NCBI GenBank assembly: GCA_943327755.2
Contig: CALPYF020000007.1
Location: 62,001-126,000, forward strand
DNA length: 64,000 nucleotides
Direction: 5' to 3'
Source: Deinococcus hopiensis KR-140
Lineage (GTDB): Bacteria > Deinococcota > Deinococci > Deinococcales > Deinococcaceae
A program made the position numbers and the translations under genes. Below the pieces are notes generated by a model that saw nothing but the letters and a program-made list of their open reading frames with translations, did no database searches and was not told the origin of the DNA. Shown piece after piece: positions 1 through 5,986 of this stretch (its first letter is position 1; every line of letters begins with the position of its first letter).

Positions 1-108
1 CGCCACCGCCATGAGGCCCGCCAGCAGATCCAGCTTCGCCCGCTGCGCGACACTCACCCGACCGACCACCGGGGGAGCGCCAGAGGGCAACACGGGAGGG
101 CGCCTCAT
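1..108 (-). CDS. Partial unknown protein, runs off the left edge
   Basis: An ATG at 108 opens a frame with no stop through base 1, giving 36 visible residues that start MRRPPVLPSGAPP and continue with a short helix-like stretch (AQRAKLDLLAGL). The start overlaps the stop of the upstream membrane gene as ATGA, which is typical of translational coupling here, so the two probably form an operon. The product is not recognised and most of the gene lies outside the window. Confidence 0.55.
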   Translation of the reverse strand, partial: MRRPPVLPSGAPPVVGRVSVAQRAKLDLLAGLMAVA

Positions 109-365
109 TCAGGCCCCCGCTCATCCAGCGACTCGAGCGGAATGAACGACCGCGTATTCGCCTCACGCTCCAGCTCCTGCCAGCGCACCGCCACCCGGAA
201 CGTCGTCACGACCAGGCCCAACACCATCATCACCAGCACAATCAGCCGCAACCAACCCGGCAAACCCGGGAACAAGCTGAGCACCATCATGAACACGGAG
301 ACCGCCAGGAACGGCAGCACTTCACCAAACGACTGCTCGAACGCGAGTCTTACGCGAGGCCGCAT
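105..365 (-). CDS. Small membrane protein with two predicted helices
   Basis: 86 residues. Two hydrophobic segments, about residues 17-34 and 37-57, are separated by a short PGLPGW turn, and the C-terminus is charged (ELEREANTRSF), suggesting a hairpin membrane protein with a cytoplasmic tail. It has no recognised family. It is preceded by a 14-codon leaderless reading frame that overlaps its start and is followed by an ATGA-overlapping gene, so it sits in the middle of a small minus-strand operon at the window edge. Confidence 0.6.
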   Translation of the reverse strand: MRPRVRLAFEQSFGEVLPFLAVSVFMMVLSLFPGLPGWLRLIVLVMMVLGLVVTTFRVAVRWQELEREANTRSFIPLESLDERGPE

Positions 366-394
366 AGGTCACCAGAAACGACTGTGGGGGTCAT
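350..394 (-). CDS. Leaderless 14-residue upstream ORF
   Basis: ATG at 394 encodes MTPTVVSGDLCGLA and stops 16 bases inside the next gene. A TACACT box (402-407) lies 7 bases before the ATG, the spacing expected when transcription begins at the start codon, so this ORF would be read first by ribosomes loading on a leaderless message. The ATGACCCCCACA context matches a motif seen at many starts in the window. Whether the peptide matters or the ORF only delivers ribosomes to the overlapping membrane gene cannot be told. Confidence 0.45.
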   Translation of the reverse strand: MTPTVVSGDLCGLA

Positions 395-401
395 GACCGT
401 C

Positions 402-407
402 AGTGTA
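402..407 (-). promoter_or_regulatory. TACACT -10 box of a leaderless promoter
   Basis: Minus-strand TACACT, 7 bases before the ATG at 394, fits the TANNNT-N6/7-start pattern of Deinococcus leaderless promoters. No strong -35 box is visible. Confidence 0.5.
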
Positions 408-428
408 CCAAGAGGCGCGCGCCCCTGA

Positions 429-590
429 CTGCTCAAAGAATGCCACGCAACAGAGAAAGGCTCGGAGCACCCAGGTCAACTGAGGCGGCGGACATCCACC
501 CGGTCAACTGCTCGGAAATTACCACGCATCCAGCTGGTCGGCCGGACGGACCTTACCCACACCACCACCTGCTCATCGAATACCACGCAA
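429..590. repeat. Three 22-bp iteron-like direct repeats
   Basis: Copies at 429-450, 508-529 and 569-590 follow the pattern CTGCTC, three variable bases, GAATACCACGCA(A). The core TACCACGCA is the reverse complement of TGCGTGGTA, which resembles the GCGTGGTA element of promoters at 53.2, 54.4 and 55.1 kb. Spacing is 79 and 61 bp between starts. They could be initiator-binding iterons or regulator sites; no Rep gene is adjacent. Confidence 0.6.
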
Positions 591-819
591 ATGAAGAAGT
601 GGAGTGCGCTCGCCCTGCGGCCGAACCCTGCCAGAGGGACCCGTCAGGAATCGCCGGGGCTGCAGCAGGGGGTACTACACCCCTCAAAACGATTTGGAGG
701 GCCCTTCCTGGCCTTCCTGTGCGGGCGCATTTTTCATAGTCGTCTGAGACGGTAAAAAACTGCCCCGTGCCCGTGATCTATCTTCATGATGATGCGTCTA
801 GCGGGTGAAATGAAGACGC

Positions 820-849
820 TACTTCACCTAAGCCGCTTTAGGTGAAGTA
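820..849. promoter_or_regulatory. Perfect palindrome over the metallopeptidase promoter
   Basis: Arms TACTTCACCTAA (820-831) and TTAGGTGAAGTA (838-849) flank a 6-bp spacer. A TAACCT box (848-853) lies 5 bases before the ATG at 859, so the palindrome covers the -35 to -10 interval and should act as a repressor operator. It is not the known DdrO/RDRM palindrome of Deinococcus. Confidence 0.75.
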
Positions 850-858
850 ACCTATGAC

Positions 859-1683
859 ATGTCGCGTCATCTCCCTCAAATCCGCTTTCACATTGATTCA
901 GCCCAAGACGCCCCTTCATCCGACATCACAGCGCTGTTCTCGGGGACTCGCGACTACCTCCTGGGCCAGGTGATCCACGACCCGCACTTAATCTCCACCG
1001 TGCGTGCAACCAAGCCGACCTTGGAGGCTCACGCTCAACAACTCCTCGATCGGTACTGGACGAGACCTATCGTTCAGGGAGATCCCAATTACGAGCTGGA
1101 CGTCCTGATTCGCGTTGTCGACGCAGGCTGGTGCGCTGACCTTGCCGAAGTCAATGGCGTTCAGGGCCAGTGGAATGCGTCAGGCGTACCGAAGATCCTG
1201 CTGATGTGCGCTGTTCCGGACCCTGAGCGCCTTACGGCCCGCTTCATTCACGAATTCGGACACTATCTCGACTGGACCAACTCACCCCGAGCCCCTGAAT
1301 TTCACATGACAAGCTTTCTCCGAGCTGAGACGATTGCAGAGCAACTGGTAGTGGACCACGTGGGTCTGCACGCGCTGACGCACAATAGTGTGTGCCCCCC
1401 AGATGACCGAGCGAACATCCGGCGACTCCTGGTGGCCGAAGGCGATCTGGAGGACGTCGCAGCACAGGAGGCATCATTCAATTTTTTTGAAATCTGCGGG
1501 AGCGAGTCCGGGTATGAGCGCCGTCAACGTGTTCAGACAGCCTACGCCCTGGTCAATGAACTTGTGCGGCTGAAGCGGTGGACGTTCGGGGAGTTGCTTT
1601 GCATGAACGACAGGGCCTTCCGGAGCGCGCTGCTCAGCAGTCCAGACCTGTGGCGGCAAGAGGTCGCCGAGGCTCAGGCGTGA
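859..1683 (+). CDS. ImmA/IrrE-like zinc metallopeptidase
   Basis: 274 residues. An HEFGHYLDW motif near residues 130-138 is a zinc-peptidase HExxH, and about 24 residues later RAETIAEQLV offers the third ligand glutamate in the arrangement seen in ImmA/IrrE (DUF955-type) peptidases. In that family the enzymes cleave a repressor to derepress genes of mobile elements or the DNA-damage response. The gene is probably read from a leaderless transcript under a palindromic operator and its stop overlaps the recombinase start (GTGA). An attractive inference is that it controls the repressor that binds its own operator; the substrate is not identifiable. Family placement is moderate because only the motif region is clear. 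Confidence 0.65.
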   Translation: MSRHLPQIRFHIDSAQDAPSSDITALFSGTRDYLLGQVIHDPHLISTVRATKPTLEAHAQQLLDRYWTRPIVQGDPNYELDVLIRVVDAGWCADLAEVNGVQGQWNASGVPKILLMCAVPDPERLTARFIHEFGHYLDWTNSPRAPEFHMTSFLRAETIAEQLVVDHVGLHALTHNSVCPPDDRANIRRLLVAEGDLEDVAAQEASFNFFEICGSESGYERRQRVQTAYALVNELVRLKRWTFGELLCMNDRAFRSALLSSPDLWRQEVAEAQA

Positions 1684-2672
1684 CCCTCGACCACTACCGC
1701 GGCGACCGTCTCGCCCAGGCGCAGACCTGGGCTGGGCTGCCAGATGACGAGCTGCGTCGCCGGGCAGTCAAAGCGGCCGGTGAGAAAGACGTCGAAGCGC
1801 TGATCGCGCTGACCCAGGCGTACCTCACGCATGAGGGCAGCAGCGGCATCCTGACGAGTCCGCGTACCACGGAGGCCTACACCCTGGGTGTACGGCAGTT
1901 CGTGGAGTACGCCATTATGAACGCCGTGAATCTTCTGCGCCCTGGCCGCCGCGACGGCTCCGGGTACGTCGCGGCGATGCTGAGCGCCGGGCGAAAACCC
2001 GCCGGTGTTCAACTGAAGGTCGCGGCCGCGAACTGCCTGTACCGCGCGCTGCGTTGGGCCGGCGCGACGGAGGCCGACCCGCTCAAGGGCGTCCGGATTC
2101 CCAAGGACCGCACGCCTGGCCTCGTGAAACGCCCTCCCTACCAGGAAGACGAACTTGCCGACGTCCTCGATCATGCCGACACCCACCTCAAGTTCCTGAT
2201 CTTCCTCACGGCGCACGCAGGCCTGCGCATCAGCGAGGCCCTCGCCCTGAAATGGGAGGACCTGGACGAGACGGCCAAGCGCATTCACGTCCGCAGCGGG
2301 AAAGGCGGCAAGGGCCGAGTGGTGGTCATGAGTACCAGCCTCGCCCGCGCCGCCCGTCAGTACCGCGCCCTGTACGCCCCCGGAGGACCGCAGCACCTGG
2401 ACGGTCGCCGCACCACGCCGCCCGATCACGTCTTCCGGTACGGCACGGTGCAGGGTGCGCGCTTCCACCTGCAAAAGCCATTCGCGGCCGCCGGCGTTGA
2501 CTTTCGCGGATTCCACCCTGGACGCAAGTACGCCGGGACGCGCCTCCTGCAGCAGGTAAAAGACTTCGGCCGGGTGGCGGCCCACCTCGGGCACGAGAGC
2601 ATCGACACCACGCGCAGGGGCTACGCGCAGCTGGCCACCGATGACCTGATGGACGATCTGGCCGGGTGGTAA
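1680..2672 (+). CDS. Tyrosine recombinase / phage-type integrase
   Basis: 330 residues from a GTG that overlaps the preceding stop. An N-terminal helical core-binding domain (about 45-145) precedes a catalytic domain with the expected residues: Arg in AGLRISEALAL, Lys in GKGGKGRVV, HxxR as HPGR, the second His in LGHESIDTT and the nucleophile Tyr in RRGYAQL. The spacing TTRRGY differs by one residue from the usual TTxRY. Roles in this family are integration, excision or resolution of plasmid dimers. Coupling to a metallopeptidase suggests the pair is switched on together. Confidence 0.9.
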   Translation: MTLDHYRGDRLAQAQTWAGLPDDELRRRAVKAAGEKDVEALIALTQAYLTHEGSSGILTSPRTTEAYTLGVRQFVEYAIMNAVNLLRPGRRDGSGYVAAMLSAGRKPAGVQLKVAAANCLYRALRWAGATEADPLKGVRIPKDRTPGLVKRPPYQEDELADVLDHADTHLKFLIFLTAHAGLRISEALALKWEDLDETAKRIHVRSGKGGKGRVVVMSTSLARAARQYRALYAPGGPQHLDGRRTTPPDHVFRYGTVQGARFHLQKPFAAAGVDFRGFHPGRKYAGTRLLQQVKDFGRVAAHLGHESIDTTRRGYAQLATDDLMDDLAGW

Positions 2673-2719
2673 ACGGCTCGGCTGGCACTGGTATCAGCGC
2701 AGAGCGCGGGCTGAAGTGC

Positions 2720-2725
2720 CAAACT
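2720..2725 (+). promoter_or_regulatory. CAAACT -10-like box, leaderless spacing
   Basis: CAAACT followed by six bases (GAGGGC) and the ATG at 2732. It departs from TANNNT at the first base, so it is a weaker candidate than the others. Confidence 0.35.
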
Positions 2726-2731
2726 GAGGGC

Positions 2732-2830
2732 ATGCCAAACCCCCACGTTCCGGCAGCCCCACCGCAATTCGTACCCCCGCCCACCCCGAGTGCGCGCCGC
2801 CTCTCGACGCCCTGGCGGGACACGCCATGA
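2732..2830 (+). CDS. 32-residue Pro-rich upstream ORF
   Basis: ATG at 2732 gives a 32-residue peptide starting MPNPHVPAAPPQF and ending WRDTP; its TGA overlaps the ATG of the next gene as ATGA. It begins with ATGCCAAACCCCCAC, carrying the CCCCCAC element near the start, and lies 6 bases after a possible -10 box. It is likely translated and couples translation to the membrane-anchored protein downstream. A function for the peptide is not known. Confidence 0.45.
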   Translation: MPNPHVPAAPPQFVPPPTPSARRLSTPWRDTP

Positions 2831-3375
2831 CCCTCCTGCTGGTTACCGTGGCCGGGCTGATCATCCTGGTGATCCCCGCTTTCCGGTTCTTCCGTTGGCT
2901 GCCGCGCTGGCTGATCCGCAAACTGTTCCGGGTGCAGCCGCGCGGCATCCTGCGCCGACTGGACCGTCAGGTCGATGCGCTGCTGCACGTCATGGGTGAG
3001 CGAATGGAGCGGCCCTGGATGACTGAGGAACTCCAGGTGGTTGCTGGCCTCAGTGAAGGCGCGGTGGAGCAGTTCCTGGCGCGGGCCCGAGCACGCAAGC
3101 TCGTGCGCCGGAAGTGGCAGAATCACCCGGTCACGGGGGAGCCGATCCACGTCGCGCTGCTCACGACCCGTGGCGTGCGCCTCTTCGGCATGTACGCCCC
3201 GGACGACATGGACAGTCTCCCGACGCCCGACGACGTGGACGTGCCGCTGAAGGAAGTTCTGCTCCCCGAACCGGACGACGTGTCGACTCAGCTCGTGGAT
3301 GATCAGGCCCCGGTCCTCTCCCCTGCCCCGGCCACGCCGCGCCAACCGCGTGGATTCCGGCACGCGCGCCGGTAG
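2827..3375 (+). CDS. Membrane-anchored winged-helix protein
   Basis: 182 residues. A strongly hydrophobic N-terminal anchor (residues 2-22) is followed by basic residues, then a region around 55-100 (WMTEELQVVAGLSEGAVEQFLARARARKLVRRKW) that reads as a helix-turn-helix with a wing, and a Pro/Asp-rich C-terminal tail. It could be a membrane-tethered regulator, but no specific family is recognised. Translation is coupled to the 32-codon ORF before it. Confidence 0.6.
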   Translation: MTLLLVTVAGLIILVIPAFRFFRWLPRWLIRKLFRVQPRGILRRLDRQVDALLHVMGERMERPWMTEELQVVAGLSEGAVEQFLARARARKLVRRKWQNHPVTGEPIHVALLTTRGVRLFGMYAPDDMDSLPTPDDVDVPLKEVLLPEPDDVSTQLVDDQAPVLSPAPATPRQPRGFRHARR

Positions 3376-3411
3376 ATGCACCTTGCGTTGCGTCTCGAAG
3401 GACCATCTTCG

Positions 3412-3417
3412 TAGACT
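3412..3417 (+). promoter_or_regulatory. TAGACT -10 box
   Basis: TAGACT lies 8 bases before the GTG at 3426, which would give a nearly leaderless message. A GGAGG at 3428-3432 also sits 5 bases before the GTG at 3438, so either start is possible. Confidence 0.45.
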
Positions 3418-3425
3418 GACCTGGC

Positions 3426-3650
3426 GTGGAGGTACGAGTGAGTTCAACAACGGTCACCCCGGATCTGCAGCCGCTGGACGAGTGGTGCAGGGCGCAGACC
3501 CCCCCGATCAGCCCCAGCAACGCCCGCGGGTACTACATTCCGCAAAACCGCATTCCAGGTGCGACGAAGGTCGCGGGACGGTGGTGGGTTCCGGTGGGCT
3601 CAGCCCTGAAGGCCGCCGAGTCCACCCCGTCCAGAACCAGCGCTGCCTGA
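3426..3650 (+). CDS. Excisionase-like small DNA-binding protein
   Basis: 74 residues from the GTG at 3426, or 70 from the GTG at 3438, which has a good GGAGG ribosome site. The stretch IPQNRIPGATKVAGRWWVPVGSAL matches the recognition-helix-plus-wing pattern (IPGAxKxxxRWxIP) of MerR/excisionase-type HTH proteins. Such proteins act as recombination directionality factors or small repressors. Its position about 750 bp after the recombinase makes a role in directing that enzyme plausible but unproven. Confidence 0.6.
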   Translation: MEVRVSSTTVTPDLQPLDEWCRAQTPPISPSNARGYYIPQNRIPGATKVAGRWWVPVGSALKAAESTPSRTSAA

Positions 3651-3694
3651 ACGTCTCGCCGCCCACACGGCAGACTTCACCTCAAAGGAGATCC

Positions 3695-3739
3695 ATGGTG
3701 CACGTGCCCTCTGGTGGCGCGCCTGGAGCGCAGGCATGA
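3695..3739 (+). CDS. 14-residue ORF coupled to next gene
   Basis: AAAGGAG four bases before ATG 3695 is a strong ribosome site. The peptide is MVHVPSGGAPGAQA and its TGA overlaps the next ATG (ATGA at 3736). Because the next gene lacks its own ribosome site, this ORF probably feeds it ribosomes. Confidence 0.5.
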   Translation: MVHVPSGGAPGAQA

Positions 3740-4131
3740 GCCGGCGTGATCTGACGCCGGACGAGCTGGCGGCCCTGCGGCAAGCAGACCGTGCCAACCG
3801 TTCGGCGCTGGCTGCGCTGCGCCAGCGCATGCGCGCGTCGTTTCAGGTCATGCCGGACGCCATCTGCGTGCAGCGCCAGCTGCGGTACACCCGGAGCGGA
3901 CAGCAGCAACTGAGCATCTTCGTGGCGCTGTACGTTGTCGAGGTGGTCACCACACAGACTGCCCTCTCCCCTGCCGACGCCGCGCTGCTGGCCCAGGGCC
4001 TGCGCGTTGAGCCGCCAGTGCAGCGGCACACGCAGTGGGCCCCCTACCGGGAACGCATGCCGGAATGCTGGGCAGAACTGAACGAACTGGTCGCCTCTTC
4101 CCTCCCTGACGGCTGGTACACGCTACTCTGA
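3736..4131 (+). CDS. Hypothetical protein, 131 residues
   Basis: The N-terminal third is helical and basic (LTPDELAALRQADRANRSALAALRQRMR); the middle is strand-like (QQQLSIFVALYVVEVVT). No signal peptide, membrane segment or known motif is visible. It is translationally coupled to a 14-codon ORF and followed 55 bp later by another small gene in the same direction. Function unknown. Confidence 0.65.
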   Translation: MSRRDLTPDELAALRQADRANRSALAALRQRMRASFQVMPDAICVQRQLRYTRSGQQQLSIFVALYVVEVVTTQTALSPADAALLAQGLRVEPPVQRHTQWAPYRERMPECWAELNELVASSLPDGWYTLL

Positions 4132-4186
4132 TCCGGTTGCCGGGCGCCCACACGCCAGGCGGAACATCCACGTAAGGAACCCCCAC

Positions 4187-4579
4187 ATGACTGCCATTTC
4201 TCTGAAATCCATTTCTCTTCACCCTCCCCTGCGAACCGACCCGCCCCTGCTGGTCTCCCCTGCTCGCCGCACCACCTTCACCGATGTCACCGGATACGGC
4301 GACCTGGAGGTCGAGCCCCGCCGGTACCGTGATCACACCGTCGTCGCGATCACAGCCTCCTTCAAAGGAATTGCTGAGCCTGGCGAGCAAGATCCAAGCG
4401 AGAGCACTGTCTTTCTGGAAGCTGCTGACGCCCAGGCGCTGGGCCTCTCCCTGACTGCGGCGCGTGACGCAGCGCTGGCCGAGCGGCTGCGCCGCATCCT
4501 GATCAGTCACGGGCACCTGCCGCAGAGCCGGAACCTCGACGGCCTGGTTGCCGAAATGGAAGCTGTACTGGCCCGTTAG
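4187..4579 (+). CDS. Hypothetical protein, 130 residues
   Basis: Soluble protein with a strand-rich N-terminal half (TDVTGYGDLEVEPRRYRDHTVVAITASF) and a helical C-terminal half. The start follows GTAAGGAACCCCCACATG, one of the clearest cases of the CCCCCAC element directly abutting a start codon. A large stem-loop at 4604-4645 lies just after the stop and may end the transcript. No family recognised. Confidence 0.65.
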   Translation: MTAISLKSISLHPPLRTDPPLLVSPARRTTFTDVTGYGDLEVEPRRYRDHTVVAITASFKGIAEPGEQDPSESTVFLEAADAQALGLSLTAARDAALAERLRRILISHGHLPQSRNLDGLVAEMEAVLAR

Positions 4580-4603
4580 GCGACCGCCACGCCCCTTGTA
4601 CAG

Positions 4604-4645
4604 GAGCCTCACGACTCAGGTCGCTGTGACCTGGCCGTGAGGCTC
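4604..4645. terminator. Nested stem-loop, possible terminator
   Basis: Outer arms GAGCCTCACG (4604-4613) and CGTGAGGCTC (4636-4645) enclose inner arms CAGGTC and GACCTG (4617-4633). The inner part resembles a parS site with a changed centre. No T-run follows, so termination is uncertain; it may instead be a cruciform or partition-site relic. Confidence 0.5.
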
Positions 4646-4688
4646 ACTGCTGCGCCCATGTAAGCGCCTACCGCTGACTACTGAACGT

Positions 4689-4707
4689 TTAGGTCACCGT
4701 GACCTAG
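4689..4707. promoter_or_regulatory. Candidate parS site 1
   Basis: TTAGGTCACCGTGACCTAG, an odd-length palindrome (8-bp arms, central C), lying between two genes and 1.3 kb from parA. It is identical to the sites beside parA and parB. Confidence 0.75.
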
Positions 4708-4730
4708 CTGCCTGCCTGAGCCTGATCAGG

Positions 4731-5747
4731 TCAACGGAACAGGGCCAGTCCGCTGAACAGTACGATCAACCACCGTGGCGCGTTCGACATGAAATCGTTC
4801 GCCAGGGGGCTTCCTGCGGCGCGCGCCTGCCGCACGAGTTTCATTCCTTCACGGTACTGCTGCCGGTGCAGGATCACGAACAGCCCCAGCTGCGCCTTAC
4901 CATCGCGCTTATACGGCTCCAGGGCCAGAGCTTGCCGGTAGGCCTGCTCCGCCCAGTCGATGTCGGTGGACTCCAGGGCATCTGCCAGGCCACTGAGGGC
5001 GTAACTGGATACCTGCACGGCCAGCGACGCCTCGAACTTTGCTATGGCGCCGGGTATGTCGTTCTGAAAGTGCTTGAGGTGGTGCCCCTCGCAGTGGAGG
5101 ACATTCGCGTGTAAGGCCAGGCGGTCTTCGTCACTCAACGAGGCATGCTCCGGCCGCTGCAAAAACGCGTACATCCCTTCGATGCTTCCGCCCCATTCCG
5201 GGCGCAGGTCGCCAATCTTCGCCAGTCGAACCGCCAGACTGGTCGGGCACCGCTGCACGGCCTCGATATATCCGTCCCACGTGTCTTGCGACCACAAGGT
5301 GTTCAGTTCCATCCGCGTGGCCGCTGCCAGCGACGGCTCTGCTGTACTCCGCATGGCATCGTTCAGCTGCCCGGCGGCGCCCTCACAGGCCTGGGCAACC
5401 CGCGCCCAGTTCTTCTCCGGCACGTCCATTGCGCGGCGGTAAGTGCGGTGCCACCACGCCTCACTGGCCAGATGCGCCCCCAGTGCCAGATGGGCAGCGT
5501 ACGAGCCAGGGTGCGCTTCTGCCCACCGCTGCACATGGGCCGTCAGTTTGGGCTGGTAGCCCTCGAACAGAGCAAAGGCACGCCGTAAGTCCTTCTCTGG
5601 AAGTTCCCGGCGTTCGAAGGCAGCCTGCAAGGCATTCAACGTGGTGTCGACTTCCTGGTACCGGCCTTTGCGCAGCAGCGCTTCGAGCTCTTTCGGTGCG
5701 GGCACAGTGTGGCTGGATGGACTGGTGGGAGAAGCGAGCAGGGTCAC
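4731..5747 (-). CDS. TPR-like soluble protein with C-terminal hydrophobic end
   Basis: 338 residues from GTG 5747. The sequence is almost wholly helical with several TPR-like helix pairs, for example PGAIAKFEASLAVQVSSYALSGLADALES and WAEQAYRQALALEP near the C-terminus, and the last 15 residues (WLIVLFSGLALFR) are hydrophobic. It resembles DUF4034-type scaffold proteins in its central WDGYIEAVQRCP-like repeats, but that is a weak match. It lies between parS-like sites, facing away from parA. A TAGCAT box at 5757-5762 lies 9 bases upstream of the start. Confidence 0.6.
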   Translation of the reverse strand: MTLLASPTSPSSHTVPAPKELEALLRKGRYQEVDTTLNALQAAFERRELPEKDLRRAFALFEGYQPKLTAHVQRWAEAHPGSYAAHLALGAHLASEAWWHRTYRRAMDVPEKNWARVAQACEGAAGQLNDAMRSTAEPSLAAATRMELNTLWSQDTWDGYIEAVQRCPTSLAVRLAKIGDLRPEWGGSIEGMYAFLQRPEHASLSDEDRLALHANVLHCEGHHLKHFQNDIPGAIAKFEASLAVQVSSYALSGLADALESTDIDWAEQAYRQALALEPYKRDGKAQLGLFVILHRQQYREGMKLVRQARAAGSPLANDFMSNAPRWLIVLFSGLALFR

Positions 5748-5756
5748 AGGCCGGTC

Positions 5757-5762
5757 ATGCTA
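5757..5762 (-). promoter_or_regulatory. TAGCAT -10 box for the TPR-like gene
   Basis: Minus-strand TAGCAT 9 bases before GTG 5747, close to leaderless spacing. Confidence 0.4.
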
Positions 5763-5837
5763 CCAAGCGGCCGACAAGCCCGGTGCGGCACATGCTGCTC
5801 TGGATCCGCGTTCCCTCCGGTCGATTCGGGCCTGAGG

Positions 5838-5860
5838 ATCTAGGTCACCGTGACCTAGAT
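5838..5860. promoter_or_regulatory. Candidate parS site 2
   Basis: The 19-bp core CTAGGTCACCGTGACCTAG is extended to a 23-bp palindrome by flanking AT/AT bases. This is the most symmetric copy in the window. Confidence 0.8.
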
Positions 5861-5900
5861 TTCCGGAATCTCCCAGCGCCCCCCACAACCCCGAATGGAG

Positions 5901-5919
5901 TTAGGTCACCGTGACCTAG
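5901..5919. promoter_or_regulatory. Candidate parS site 3
   Basis: TTAGGTCACCGTGACCTAG, 29 bp before the -35 box of parA, so ParB spreading from here could also affect the par promoter. Confidence 0.8.
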
Positions 5920-5947
5920 TGCCCTGGCCTCTGGCACCGGCAGAGAT

Positions 5948-5977
5948 TTGACAAATATGTGGTAAACCTTTTACCAT
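5948..5977 (+). promoter_or_regulatory. parA promoter with built-in operator
   Basis: A perfect TTGACA (5948-5953), 18-bp spacer and TACCAT (5972-5977) precede parA by 9 bases. The spacer and -10 contain TGGTAAA-CCT-TTTACCA (5960-5976), a perfect 7-bp-arm palindrome. A dimeric repressor bound there would block the promoter; the Phd-like domain of ParA is the obvious candidate. Confidence 0.8.
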
Positions 5978-5986
5978 TCATGCAAG

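Larger units (their letters stand above)
366..858. other. Intergenic region with iteron-like repeats and an operator
   Basis: No convincing gene. The one open frame here (440-739, + strand) has no ribosome site and an unnatural composition. The region holds the three direct repeats at 429-590 and the 12-bp-arm palindrome at 820-849, annotated separately. Bases 600-780 show nothing else that I recognise. Confidence 0.6.

Noticed and set aside
440..739. 99-codon frame over the iteron-like repeats
   Set aside because: No ribosome site or promoter, unnatural composition, and it covers repeated non-coding DNA.
820..849. DdrO/RDRM radiation-response operator
   Set aside because: The palindrome TACTTCACCTAA does not match the RDRM consensus, although it controls an IrrE-like gene.
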